From Gavia stellata (taxonomy: Eukaryota > Chordata > Aves > Gaviiformes > Gaviidae): a stretch of DNA of 64,000 bases. A program made the position numbers and the translations under genes. Below are positions 11,976 through 24,589 of this stretch, piece after piece. The notes under the pieces are model-generated. The model saw nothing but the letters and a program-made list of their open reading frames with translations. It made no database searches and was not told the origin of the DNA. The DNA lies in NCBI RefSeq assembly GCF_030936135.1, contig NC_082620.1, forward strand, positions 3,596,001 through 3,660,000, given 5' to 3'. Position 1 is the first letter of the stretch; every line of letters starts with the position of its first letter.

Positions 11976-14900
11976 CTAAACATTAATGAATGATCCCTGC
12001 TCTCCGTTGGCCGACTCAGGCTCCACGCAGCGCCCTTTCCTCCGGGTCACTCTTCGGTTCCGGTGGAATTTGGCATAACAGCGTAGCCCTATGGAAAAGA
12101 CACGCATAAGTGAGCAGGAGGGACCAGGGCTCACTACAGCAGTAACATCAAACAATTAGCTCTCGGCCTCAGTTCATGACAGAGCCTGCAGCAGTGGGGA
12201 CAGTCCCAGGGCTGGGAAGCCTGGGCTGTGTCAAATGAGGTGGCAGAGAAATGCCTCGCATGGGCAGGGCCTGTTGCTTTCTGGGCCCTGCTATTCTGTT
12301 TGGCTTACTGTTCTGGTTTGGGATTCATTGGCTCAGGCAGAAGGTTTCACTTGCTTCTTGAAATACCAATGAATTATCCTGATTGTTTCCAGTGATTTTA
12401 TGGAAGCCCTGCTTGGTTTCCTCCTATTACTTCCCATTACTGTCTAAGTGATCTCTCCATTGGGAAATTAGTATAGACTTAATGTGCAGCAGCAATGGTT
12501 GGGGAGCTCCCCTTGCTATTTATTTCACTGAAGCTTCAGGAGAGGAGGGAAGAGACTTTGAAGTGTTATTACTGGGAGGTCTGATCCAAAGCTCACTGCT
12601 GATCTCCTTCAGTTTCTTTGTTTTGGATGCTCGAAGTGCAGGGTCTGAAGGAAGCTATTTGATATAGCATTGATGAATACTAAGGGGGAAAAAAAGGCAT
12701 TTTATTTGTAAAAAACATCAGTACATATTCTCCCGTGGCAGTGGAAGGCAATGGGAGCCTCTGGTCAGGGTAACTCATCTGTTTCTGGCACTGATAGATT
12801 TATCTTTTGGTGTCTATTGTCTGACTTTGTTACACCAGAATGTGTAGCTAGTTGGGCCAGACAGGGTACAGCCTATGTGTAAATAATTCTCACAAAAACT
12901 CTGATTTTCAGTAGCCCAGGATCTGGTCATTGGGGTTGGCAGGAGCCAATTTGATTATGCTAGGAACTGCAACCCTTTTTACTTCCAGAGCAGGCAGCAG
13001 ATAGCAACAGTGCCAGCACCCCCAGAGCGGAGGAGGCTGAGGATTTATAGCTTTTATGAGACAGCCCATAAACTGTCCTTGAGTACTTGTACACAGGAGA
13101 CCCAGCCGATGTCACAGGTCACTGAGCAGACTTTTGGAGTGCATGTCCCTGGGCTATGTTGAGACCAGCTACCTTGAAGTTGGGTTTCTGCCCCTCATTA
13201 CCAATCCCCCCAGGGCAGTCTGGCCTCCCAGAAGGAGAGCACACAAGATCAGAGCTCTGCTTTTATCTGAGCATCTTGTCTATCTTATCTGGACCCTACA
13301 TCTCTGGGGATCTTTTTAACGCTACAGAGGATGCACATTTGGCATAAACTTGTAACTAGCTTAAGTATAAAGCAGGGCCAGGGGCAGCCCTCATTACGCT
13401 TGCAGAAACACTTTTCTAGGCTAATCTATCAGAACATTGCCTCTGATGAGGACCTTGAAGTATTACACGACACACCCAAGGTGAAGACTATCATTTAACA
13501 TTGCAACTCCAGGAAAGCTGTCTGTTTAACTGGGTAAAAAGCAGGTGAATGACCTGGTCAAAGTCACTAGGTACCTAACACAGGTCACAGAATTTGGCAA
13601 CAAGTTTTGTTCTAGCAGAAAAGACCCAGTGCCTGGAGCTAATCCTGAACATGTTCAAACTAGAAGAGTGCCTTTCAACATCTTCATAACACAACTGTCT
13701 ATTGAGGGCTGCCATGGATTTTTCAGAAATAGTTTTAAGAAACAAAAGTCTGCGTCCTGCCCACACCTACTAAATTGCAACAGGTTCAGCTGAAATTAAC
13801 TCAGGAAAGCTGTATTAGGCATAAGGTCATGTAAAACAAGGATAGTAGTCTGCTTTTATAACCTGTGATACTTGAAAGCACCATCGAAGTGTTAATATAT
13901 TGTGGCTTCTTCTGTTAGGTTTATAGATATCCGGATTTTTGTTTTCAAGAGGGAAAACAAGATATCCTAGATGACTCAATGGTCACACTGCGAGTCGGTG
14001 GCAGGCAAAGGCTAAGAGCAGCAGAGCTTGGCTCCTATTTTCACATGCAAACCACTACTCCGAGTCAACACAGCCAGCTACGAAGCCAGCTGGAAGGGGG
14101 AGAGCAAAAAGCTGAACTCACCTTCAGTGCACATACAGTCATCATAACATTTGTTGTTAAGGCCTCGATTGTGTGGTTTGCAGAGGTGTTCACGCAAGTC
14201 GCAGCAAGAGCCTGCAACACAGGAACAAGCTCATTTATCCCCTTCCTTTGTAGGGCTACTGACACCCATGACACTCCATGGTGCCGACATCATCTGTTCC
14301 CACAACACGCCTAGAGAGCCTCTGCCCTTCCCTCTGTATACCACTTTCTGTCAGTATTAAAAATCTGGATGCCTGTATTAGAACCTGGGCTGAATTTCAA
14401 ACAATCTCATATTTGGAGAAATGACTCTACCAAGCTGATCCTGACCTGGGAGGCAGTCAAGGTGATGATCACATGGCTCTCCTTCAGCCATCACGGTTTC
14501 ATTTCCACTACTGGGGCTCTTACTGCGGCGTTTCTCTATGGGGAAAAAAAAAACAAACAGATGCTGATAGAAAATTTCATGGTAGTGTTTTTATTTTGCA
14601 GACTACATTGTTCCAGGGTAAAAACAGCCTCAAACTTCAAGAGTTTGAACTCCAAACCTTCATAGTATAATCTCCTCCCTATTTCCCAACCCTCCATCTA
14701 TCATTTTTCCTCTGCCCTCAAACTATGCATCCAAAATGAGAAACATTCTGAAACTGAGCACAAAACACAATCAGCATTATGCTTTTTCTCTCTTTCCCAC
14801 CACTATGATCTCACACCCTTCAGCACATCTGTGAACACTAACCACGGGACAAGCCTTACAGAATGACTTTTGGGAAAGAGGACAGGGAGGTTTAGCACCT

Positions 14901-17547
14901 TTCTTTTTAGCAGATGGCCACATTTCTGGTTTGAGATCCTCATAATCTGTCCAGTCAAAGAGTGCCATATCTAGGGTGGGCATCACATCCCCATCTTGCC
15001 TGAGGCGGGCCTGCAAACCACAAGAAATTAAAAAGACAACAGATTACACTTCTGTAGTGACACTGAAGTCTTTGCAAATTTTCCTGGTGCTTTTAGACCT
15101 TAAAAAGGCTTTATGATTCCCCCGCCCCCTCCACCCCTGTCTTGTCCACTGGGGATTCTTGGCATCTCATTTTCAGGAGGGAAGAGCTTTCCCTTGTTCC
15201 AGCTGAAGCCAAGAGGGAAGTTTCCACTGCTTCCATGCGAGGACAAAAGGCGAGCAAGGAGCATTAGGAAATGCTGCCTCTCCAGCCAAGTGCTCCTACT
15301 GCCTCTCTGGTCCTTGAAGCTGAATGAAGATGGCTAGCTAAGGGAGAGGTAGGGCAGGGAAAAGAAGCAACTAAAGGAACTGTTTCCAAAGAAGAGGTGT
15401 TTAGGTGTCTCTCAGACAGACCGCTGCTTTTGAGGGAGTTCTTTGGTGTTAAGCAAGCACTTACCTCTAACTGAAAAAAAGGAAACTGGACCTTAGCTGC
15501 AGGAGATTTCTGTCTCCATCAGAGTTGCAGTGCAGTTACCAGCTATCCTTTTACCTGTGACCGTGGTGATGTGGCTGGAAGAACAGGAGGCTCTTCTGTG
15601 GAAACAGCTAGTTCCAGTGCAGTGAAGAGAAGCATGGTGGGAGTCAGAGTTGTAGCGTCCTCTGCCTGGAGGTTTTGAAACTGTTCTTCAAAGCTTTCAG
15701 GTTTCTTGTACAGGGGGCTTGGCCCAGCATCAGGAGTCTTCCCTGCAGAGGGCAACAGGTACAATAGCATTAGCTTTCTCATCCCTTTTCTCTCTGTGTG
15801 CCATAGACTTGAGTCCAAGGAATTCAGATTTCATCCAGCCACTGGCCAGTTTTCTAACACCCTGAGCTGCTGTTTAGACCAGTGTAAAACGAAGTTATGT
15901 GCTATTGAAGTGATAGATCAGGTCCAGAGTATATGCCTCTTGGTTTTTACACACTTAAGTCATACATAATCACACCTTCCTGAATATATGTCTATCTCTT
16001 GCTTAAGAAGCAAAGAGTTTCTTCTTCTGGGGTCAAGAGTACAAAATGTACCTGTTTAACCATTTTTAAACCAATCGATTAAGCTGCTGCAAATACCTGT
16101 GGATGCATTCTTATTTGATTTTAATAGTGCGTTATTTCAATTTAGCTCAAGTCAGTACTTACCTAACTTGAAATAAGAATAGCTTCACAGCCTGATCCCT
16201 GCTTTTCCAAAGTATTAATTTAAATATAGACCTCAAGTTAAACCAAAGAAATAAGGCCTGTTTTGTAGTCTGCAAATGTTGCTTCAAACCAGCTTTCTTG
16301 CATACTCTTCTATATTGCTTAACATAAGTTGTTTACTCAGTCCACTGAGAAAACAATAGAGCTTTTCTTACTGATGCAAGGAGGAGTGATAGCTGGAACT
16401 CAGGGATACTGACACCCAGCTTGTCAAATAGCATTGATTGACACAAATTGCCTGGCTTTAATAGAACTAAAGATTTACCACACTGAGCACACCATACCAC
16501 AGAGACACACCCCCACAACTTGACCTGCAAAGGAAAGCAGTCGCAGTCAAAAACAAGCAACATTTTAAAGTAATTAATACAATTTCACACATGCAAAATT
16601 TATTATTTTTGTTGTTTGGCATAAATATAGATGAATACAAGCTCTGATGAGAAGAAACTGATCTTCAAGCTAAGCAGGCGTTTTGTATTATTTCTAGTTC
16701 TGATCATTTTTCGAAGTCAGTGGAGAGATTGAGCATGGCTTGGACATGTTTGTTCATAAATTGAACCATTTGCTAAAAAAGCAAAAAAAAAAAAGCAGGC
16801 CACCCCAAAACAACCCCTCAAGTCCTAGCAACTTTCAGAGCTCCCCCTGTAAGGCAAACCAGGTCATTTTCACAAAATTGCAGCCAGCAGTAAAAACCTC
16901 TGGTTCTGGAGTTCCCCTTTTTTCTCGTGCCTCTTTTGTTTGGCAGATTTTTCCCCAGAGCAAGTACACATCCCACACCCTCCACATACCCATGTGGCTC
17001 AACCACAGCTGCATCTTCTTGCCCTCACACAAGTGACACTCATTTCCACTGACCCAACAGCCTCAGCTTCCCTTGGAGCTCAAATACCTCTGTGGTGTTT
17101 CAGCCTGTCCCTGCGGCTGTGTCGCCGATGCTCTCGGTTCTGCTTCTTTCCTCTCTCAGACCCAGGGGACTGGTTCTCCCTCTCAGGATATGGGAACTCA
17201 AAACCCAGGAACACATCCTTATTCTGTTTCAGGGCTGCTGGCTGTCCTTCTGCTGCCAGCTCTTCCACAGCGGGAGCTCCACTACCCGTTCTGAGGGCCT
17301 CTTCCCCAGCTGGCCGCCCTCTAGAAGGCATGGCATGGACCCTCTCCTTCTTGGCCAAGCCATGCTTGTGGTGGTGCCCACTTCTGGGCTGCTGCAGCCA
17401 CATCTCTTGGTTTTGAAGATGGTTGTTGTTCTCTGGGACATTTTTGAGCTTTGTGCCAGGGTCCAGGGAGACTGCAAGACTGATGTCAGAAAGAACCAGC
17501 ACGCACAGGAAAAGGAAAGGAGAGAAGAAGGTGGAAGAAGTTGCCAT
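11976..17547 (-). CDS. DRAXIN: Draxin, secreted axon-guidance protein
   Basis: Draxin is a secreted repulsive guidance cue that binds netrin-1 and DCC-family receptors and antagonises Wnt signalling. Six coding exons on the minus strand: 17088-17547, 15555-15742, 14899-15010, 14446-14535, 14122-14211 and 11976-12088 (stop included). They total 1053 bases, 350 aa, against 349 in human, and every junction keeps phase. Residues 1-25 are a signal peptide with a hydrophobic core. A basic stretch follows near residues 136-152. Exon 15010-14899 (residues 217-253) carries the nearly invariant [19 protein letters not shown] block. Residues 275-334 hold a Dickkopf-like domain with ten cysteines. The tail ends GSFINV as in human. 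The ATG at 17547 is 22 bases below an acceptor (exon start 17569), so exon 1 is non-coding. The donor after 14899 (GTGCTA) is weak. Identification is certain from the conserved blocks and synteny. Confidence 0.96.
12089..14121 (-). other. DRAXIN last intron
   Basis: About 2 kb between the two C-terminal exons. No repeat or coding block was recognised. Its ends fit GT-AG (donor GTGAGT at 14121 downward, acceptor ...CCATAG at 12089). Confidence 0.7.
14212..17087 (-). other. DRAXIN internal introns
   Basis: Introns at 14212-14445, 14536-14898, 15011-15554 and 15743-17087 separate the middle coding exons. All end in AG and begin with GT on the minus strand. The 1.3 kb intron 15743-17087 shows AT-rich stretches (about 16040-16320, 16560-16700) but no recognisable repeat or extra exon. 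Confidence 0.7.
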
Positions 17548-17569
17548 AATCCTGCGTGCTTTGCCTCAC
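17548..17569 (-). other. DRAXIN 5'UTR part of exon 2
   Basis: The acceptor TTTTTTTGTAATTGCAG ends at 17570, leaving 22 untranslated bases before the ATG at 17547. This implies at least one upstream non-coding exon. Confidence 0.75.
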
Positions 17570-20500
17570 CTGCAATTACAAAAAAAGAAAAAGAAGGAAA
17601 AATAAGCAACCAACTTCTAGCAACTGTAAAGGCAAGCAAGATTCAGAGCTAGGACGCTTAGATGAAAGCAGTTATGGTGTCCAGAGCTGGAAGTGATTTT
17701 TTCCCTCCTTGGTTACCTCCTCTTCTCCCAGCCCTGGTTACAGCAGCTGAGACACACGTGCAGGGCTGAGAGGTCCCAGTTTCATGTGCAAATGAGGGCC
17801 ATCAATCAATAGGACATTTCCCTTTGATTCCTGTGTAGCCCCCCTACCCTCCCATTCACAGCCTACCATCTGAGGGGCAGGGGAGGCTGGGTCCTGCGGG
17901 CCACAGCTCCTGAGCCGCCCGCACAGCACCAGCTGTCTGGCTAGGGCTGTTTGCTGCCAGGTTGGCATCCTGGGCCTGGCTGGCACTGGCCCCTCCTCAC
18001 AGCTGGTTTCCTTGCAATGAAGATGTCAGGATGAACAGAACTGGAGGCAGATGGTGGCCTCGTAGGACCAGCAACAGCCCTGAGCAGCTTAAGACAGAGA
18101 GACATGCGCATTCACGTGCACGCTGCTTCAGGGTGGCTGAAACTGGTCAAGGGAGTAAAAAACACTGGAAATTTTGTGCTGATACCTCACAGCGTAGCAG
18201 AGAAACAAGTCTTCTGCTGTCAGCAGAGCAGGGGATGCTGGCCTAAAGATCAAGGGGCAGGGAAGCAGACTGAGTTTTCTCTAGCTTGTCCCACTTTCCC
18301 TCCTTGACCCTGCACAGGTCACTTCACCTCACCCCACCAAGTGAGGCTGTCACTGTGAGGGTAATTTAAGTCCAAAGAACACTGAGACTGAGTCCCTCAG
18401 CACAATGACTGCAGACTATTCTCATTCATTCTGCTTCACTGTAATATTTTTGAGGGTCTTCCTTCATCCCTGTGATTGTGTTATGAGATACGGCTTTGGG
18501 ACATTGCACAAGTCAGAGAAATAGTATTCCTTTGAGGCCAATCTCAGTGCCTTTTTGTGGAACTGACAGGAGACACCCTAAGAATGGCCTTCCTCTTTTC
18601 TTTCAACCTGTAAGACAGATGTGAAATGTTTTGAGTCAGTGAAACCTCTGCCATCATAGCAGCCCCAGCCTCATGGAGCTTCTGGGGAGTTTAGAGGGAG
18701 GTGTCTTCATCCTCTTAACTGAAAAGCCTCTTTCACCAGCTGATTCTGCCTTTCCAAGAGTCATCTCTGTTATTGCTCAGAGCCTGGGAGCAAATTTTCA
18801 GTTCAGACCTCCTCTGGAAAGAGGTAGGCAGCACAGGGGCCTTCTCTTTAATGCAGTGCCTGAAAAGCAGGTCTTTCTACCTGTTTGTTCTAAAGGACAA
18901 CAAACTGCTACTTGAGGGCTGATTTAGGAGGTGCTGCGTAGTTCATTTGCTGAAGGCACAGCAGTATGAAATAGTATTTTATTGGCAGCTACCTGGGACA
19001 AATGAAAACCAGACCAACAGCTAAATCTATTAACAAAGCACTTGAAGTTCTGCTTCAAAACCAATGGAACAAATAGCAACCAAGCAAAACCTAGGCTCTG
19101 CATCCACGGTCTTTGGTTTTTTTCCTAGGATTTTCTCTTTAAGAACCAAAGCAAACCAGCTGGAACAAGGCATCACTCAAACAACTCAAAGAGCTGGAAA
19201 TAGCACCTTACCTTTTCATCTGTAGGCAAAATGCCAAGAGGAGAGAACAAGTGCAAAGAGAATGCGAGGCAGGTGTCTCCAATCTCACTCACACAGACAT
19301 GGGCCCTTTGATGGTGAACCTGACAGACACAGTAGCTGCACATTCTGGTTTTCAGCAGGAACTAGAAAGCAGCTAAATGCTGCAGGGCAGTTAAACAGAA
19401 GGTCTGCTTCAAAGTGTAGGGGGCATTTATTTAAGCTGCCCAGCTGTCTTGTTGGCATGACACAGGATGAAAGTGCAGCTAGAGCACATGGGTTGCCTCA
19501 TCTTTGCACTGGCTGAGAGGGCAGGCTAACATACTGTGTTACTGGGAATCTTGCATTAATAATGCAGATAAATACCTGTACTGCACTGTTGGCAAACGGC
19601 TCAGACCTCCCCTGACAAACCAAAACAGGGCATGGACAAGTTTTGGTATCTTGGGTTAATGCAACACTGCTGTGCTAGAGGCACAGAAGTCCCAGCCTTC
19701 TCTTAAGCACTTTTTTCCATGCCCTGATCTATCTTTAACTTCAGAAACCTCTTCCTACCTTCTCCATTTTTCTTACCCTACAGAAGCTGTAAAATTCATG
19801 CTTCCAGAAGGCAGCTAGAAAACACAACGGCATCCCTAGTTCTCCTCAGTGCACAGGTTTCTCAGTGTCTGAGCACCAAAGTAAATTCCACCCTCTCCTC
19901 TGTCAGGACCACAGTCCACAAAAGAAGTCCGTATTAGCCCCGGGCTTGTTGATGTAGGTGACAGCAATCTTCTCACACTGCTGATGCACCTTTTCTGCAA
20001 AGGGTGAGATTCTGCCCTGAGACATATGCCAGGCAGAAAGAAGTCTGGTCTTGTAAGCCAATGCCTTTCCTAAATTGCTCTAAAACAAACACGTTACAAG
20101 ACTAGAACTCATCCTCTTCTTAGGCTTCGTATATTAACATAGGAAATAGCTGAAGTACTTGCCAAGTTAAGTTGCCCCTGCAGTTCTTCACAACACCAGA
20201 CGTACATCCTCCTTGCTCCACCCAATGCCTTGCAATTCCTTTATATACCCTCAGGATTACGAGCCACCTGCCTCTTGAGGTAGCAAATCTGCCTACTAAC
20301 AAGAAAATGTGTAAAGCACAGATAAGGCCTTAGAGCTACCCAGGGTGCAGGCTCAGGGCTGATGAGTAAGTTGCAGTGCTGTCTCTCAGCCACTATTTCT
20401 GATCCATTTATGGGTTAGTAGTGGATGGTTACGACCCTGTAAGGGAAATTAGGGTTTTTTTGCATCTTGAGTAAATTTCCCTGTGGGCAGTCTCTTTCTC

Positions 20501-22500
20501 TGGACTCACTGATACAATTGCTATTACTCTGCTCTCTGTTTGTAATCCTGCAAGGCAGCCATGGGCTGAGTAGGTACACAGAAACTCAGGCATGTTTTCC
20601 CCCTATAAATATAGTTATGTCACCTTGGTGGGGAAATAGGCTCTGAAACTGCCCCTGCTGTATTTGTTTTGTATTTGACAAAACAGGAACATCAGATCAT
20701 CTATGTTTATTCGCATATCTGACTTGAAATGCGATATGTGACAGTCCTATCTTTAACTTTTCACATATGTTCTTCATGTCACAGCCAAGAGGAACAAAAC
20801 TCTTGAACCGAGAAATAGAGAATATGAAGATCCTTTATCACCCCAGACCACAAATGATGCAGTTTGTATGCTCAAGGGCTGCACCAAGCTAGAACCAAGT
20901 GCATACTCTGGGCCAGGTTTCTCTTTGGCTCTGGTAAGCGCAGACTTTGGCACGAGTGCATAAAGATTTCCTGGACTCCAGACAATCCCAAGCTGCAGCA
21001 ATAGACAAAGTGTATGTGCATCTACATGGGTGTTGTGTGTATGTGCGTGTGTGGCAGGGATCATAGACAATAAACCCAGCTTCGTGTGCCAGGGTTCCTG
21101 TAAATAAGATGCCATAGGGTGATGGATGGGCTTGGGAAGGCCTGGAGCAGAATGGACGGGGTAGGCTCTATGGTAGCTGACATGCAGAGAGCTGGCTGGA
21201 GCCAGGAGGATGGCATTGTGCAGATAAATGAGATTTCACTTCCCTGCTGAGTTTCTTTCCATCTGTTTTTCTGTTTCTGGAGGCAAATGCTGGGAAGCTT
21301 CATGTACAATCTGCCAAGAGACCTTCCCATTTCAAAGGGATCTCTCTAGGGCTCCCAAAAGCAGACAGGTAATCTTATACGCACCTTTCTCTTTTCCTCC
21401 GCAGGGAAAAGTAATAACACTTTTCATCTCTCCAACATTTCTTGCACACTCATTTTGTAAAGAATATTTTTTTTGCTGCTGGCCCAGATACCCTTGGGAT
21501 GACAGAGCAGTAGAGTCCTCTGCTCGCAGATCTCCAGTCCTTTTGGGTCCTTCTTTGGAGCTGCCCTCCTCGTTTCTTAGGTTTCCTGTATCCATCGTCA
21601 TGTTTTCTCTCTACCTTGCCTTTCATATTTATCTGACTCCACAGTTTCCTTGTCCCTCATGACTGTGTTTGGTGTGAGAGATTTCCCCTCTGCAGATATT
21701 TAGGCTAGGCTACTTGAATCCCACCATCACCCTTTGAAACATCTGCTTTCCTTTTGATTGTGTTGTTTTCTCTCTTTTTGTGCCGTCACCAAACAGCACT
21801 CCACTGTAGAAAGGGCCAAAGTCCCTAACACACTAATTGCATTAGTGGCACAAGAGACAGGACACAGAGAGCCAAGCTTGCAGGGGGTTGACTAGTAGCT
21901 GTAGTTGCCCCTGTGCCTCCACAAAGCATCTTCCTGGGGCAACTCAGATCCAGCAAACACTTGAAAAGTGACTCACTCAACATTAGTTGAAGGGCTGGAA
22001 CTAGGACCCTGGTTTTGCCGACCCACTGACCCAGGCAATCCCTTCCCTTCACCGGTCGGCTCTGGCTGACAGACTGCGCTCTGCCCTCTTAACGACTGAG
22101 GACAGAAGTGGCTTGTTCACACGGCGCGACCCAGGATATACCCTCTCCTGCAGCCCAGACTTGTGAGTAAGCTGGCAGTTTTGTACTTGTTGCTAAGTCA
22201 CTGCTAAGTTCCAGCACCCTGGTTCTGATAAACACTGGACACCTTGCAAATCCTTCAAGACACTATGTGCCTCTCGCCTTCAGGCACAGCCGTGCCACCC
22301 TTTCTCCTGTGCCTACCCCAGCCCGCGCAGAGACCTTCACTGCTCTCAGTGTCCGCACACGAGCCGGGAGGGTGCAGCACCAATATCCTCCAGGGACAGA
22401 GCTGCCCAGCAAGTCAATGTATTGAAGTGGAAGAGGGGCACATGAATGAATATGCAGTACCCTCTGCTCTGCTTCCCTCTGGGACTTCACGGAGCGGCTG
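17570..22500 (-). other. DRAXIN intron 1, 3' part
   Basis: About 5 kb between the coding start exon and the upstream CpG island. I found no repeat family and no family-matching open frame. A short TG-rich patch lies near 21028-21053. The sequence is ordinary intronic DNA. Confidence 0.5.
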
Positions 22501-22504
22501 ACAC

Positions 22505-23060
22505 AGCCATCATAGGCGACCTGCTATCAAACAGAGTCTACTCTACCCAATAATGAGATTAAAATAGCAATGAGTCTGAGATTAGCATCCAAGATATAGT
22601 CGCTTGCTGTCAGCACAGCAGAGAAGACTCTCCAGTTTAATGCACAATGCCTAGTGACAAATGAGACACAATCAATAGCAAAGGTCATTGCTCACCCGGC
22701 TGGAAAGCACCCGCCAGTGTGACAGGGAAGAAGGGGGGCAGATTTGGCCCAGTCGTCACTGGAGGGAGAAGTGGGTGCGCCCTGACTGGCAGAACAGTTA
22801 GGCTGTGCTTTCAACATTTTTCCTTGCATGTCATTCTCACTTTGAACCAAAAAGTGTAGGATTAATGCCTCCTTCTGCAAGGGAGAAGAGATAGGAATAC
22901 AAACCCATTGCCATTAAAACCTCTGGTTGATGGAAGACTTCAGGTGTGAATTGGATAAATGTCACTTAAATCCTACGTGATGAATTACTGGCTGTAATAA
23001 GCCATTAACTGATGCCAAATTGATTTAATTCAGAAACGAGATCTCACTTTTATCAACAGA
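22505..23060. promoter_or_regulatory. Candidate conserved non-coding blocks upstream of DRAXIN coding exons
   Basis: Two AT-rich stretches (about 22520-22690 and 22920-23060) are rich in homeodomain-like cores, such as 'ataatgagattaaaa' and 'gtaataagccattaactg', and lack repeats and open frames. Composition differs sharply from the GC-rich island starting near 23200. Regulatory function is inferred from texture and position only. Confidence 0.3.
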
Positions 23061-23910
23061 GGAAGAGCAGAGAATAACCCGTGGGTACTCAGGGGCTCGG
23101 TGTGCGTGTGCGTGCGTGGCAGCGCACAGCTCTGCAAACACAATGACTTGGTGGGAAAAGCTTCCTTCACCCCTCGGCTGCTTTCCACAGCAGCTCAGAG
23201 CCGGGACGTACCCCTGGGGTGCGCGTGAGGCGCCCAGCAGCTGCCTGCGAGAGGGCCGATGCCTCTGTCCGAGGCAGGGAAGGGGAGAGCCATGTCGGGA
23301 GGGAGCTTGCAGTAGCCCCTGAAGTAGCAGGGACTTGCAGTAGGGTGGTGGGGCGCAAGCCCCCAAGCCCACACTGCGCACCCCTGCAAGGTGCACGGCG
23401 CTGCACGTCGCGCTGAGGGCGAGCCGGGTGGCAGAACCGCGGGGGGAGCGGGAGAGCCTGGAGCCGGCTCCCCGGCACGGGTGACAATAGGGCTGCCGGA
23501 AGGCACCGCGCACCGGCACCGGCGCTGTCCAGGCGCGGTGCTCGGCTCCCACCGCCGAGCGATGCCGCCGCCACCCGAGGCACCGCGCACCGAGGGCGTC
23601 CCGGCGGCGGCGGCAGCCTAGAGCCGGCCGTACCGGCGGTCCCCGTCGCCCCCGGCCTTTGTCTCCTCCGGGGTACGCGGAAAGTGGGAAAGTGCCCCCC
23701 ACCCCCGATCCCTGCGAAAGCAAAGGGAAATCAGCTCGGTGGAGCGTGCACCCCCGGCCCCGGGCTGGGGCGAGCGCGATGCGGGCAGCGCTGCCTACCT
23801 GTCCGCAGCTCCTCGGTCTGGGCTGAGCCCGGCAGGCAGGGCAGCGGCTGTGCGTGCAGCGGGAGGGGAGGCAGGTCTGCCGGGGGGGCAGGGGGGTGTT
23901 CAAACCCGTC

Positions 23911-23933
23911 AGGAGGAGGAGGAGGAGGAGGAG
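23911..23933 (+). repeat. (AGG)n trinucleotide microsatellite
   Basis: About seven tandem AGG units within the CpG island, a purine-only tract on the plus strand. Confidence 0.9.
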
Positions 23934-24435
23934 ACAGGGGGAAGGCAGTGGGGGAATGTGGAGAGGAACTGGGGACGCCGGGAATCCCGGGGGACTGGGG
24001 TGCATGATGCGTGGGAAGGTGGGGCTGGGAGGGGCGCGGGGGCTCCGGGTGTGCTGAGCGCGGGGGCTGCAGAGGGGGCTGGGGGGTGCGGGGGGGCCCG
24101 GTGCGAAGGAGGAGGAGGGGTGCGGGAGCGCGGGGTGCGCACTCCCGCGGGGCTGGTGGCGGGAGCAGACCCTGCCCCGGGCAGGGACCGGGGCAGACAA
24201 AGGACGGAGACAAAGGCGGGGCGGCCCGGCCCGGGTCGGGGGGCGGCCGGGCCCCCGCTCACCTGCAGGGCACGGCGGGGCGGGGCGGGCCGGGCACGGC
24301 GCCCCCGCTGCCCGCACAGGCTCTCCCGCGTTACGGTAGCGGGGTGGGAAACCGGGCCGGGGGACCGGCGTCCCCCGCTCCCTACACCGAGCACCCAGCC
24401 CCGCTGCAACGGAGGGAACCACGGCTGCGGCCCGG

Positions 24436-24456
24436 GGGGGGGGGGTGGGGGGGTGG
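24436..24456 (+). repeat. G-run tract (quadruplex-prone)
   Basis: Two long G runs separated by a T, followed by further GGG groups downstream. It lies between the candidate DRAXIN and MAD2L2 first exons. Four or more close G runs meet the simple sequence rule for a G-quadruplex. Confidence 0.7.
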
Positions 24457-24581
24457 CCGGGAGTCCGCGGGGGGCGCGGGGGCGACGGGCAGTGCCCGGC
24501 AGCGGCGAGCGTCGGGGATCGCCCCCCCCGCCCCGCGCCCGCTCCTCCCGCCGCCGGGGGGCGCTCGGGCCGCCCCCGCCC

Positions 24582-24589
24582 TGACGTCA
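24582..24589. promoter_or_regulatory. Palindromic CRE (TGACGTCA)
   Basis: A full 8-bp cAMP response element lies 70 bp before the candidate MAD2L2 exon 1 donor. CREB/ATF proteins bind this palindrome, preferentially in CpG-island promoters near start sites. Binding is inferred from the sequence. Confidence 0.6.

Noticed and set aside
17562-17605. AG microsatellite or retroposed A-tail near the DRAXIN start exon
   Set aside because: The A-rich run is the reverse complement of the polypyrimidine tract of the DRAXIN exon 2 acceptor.
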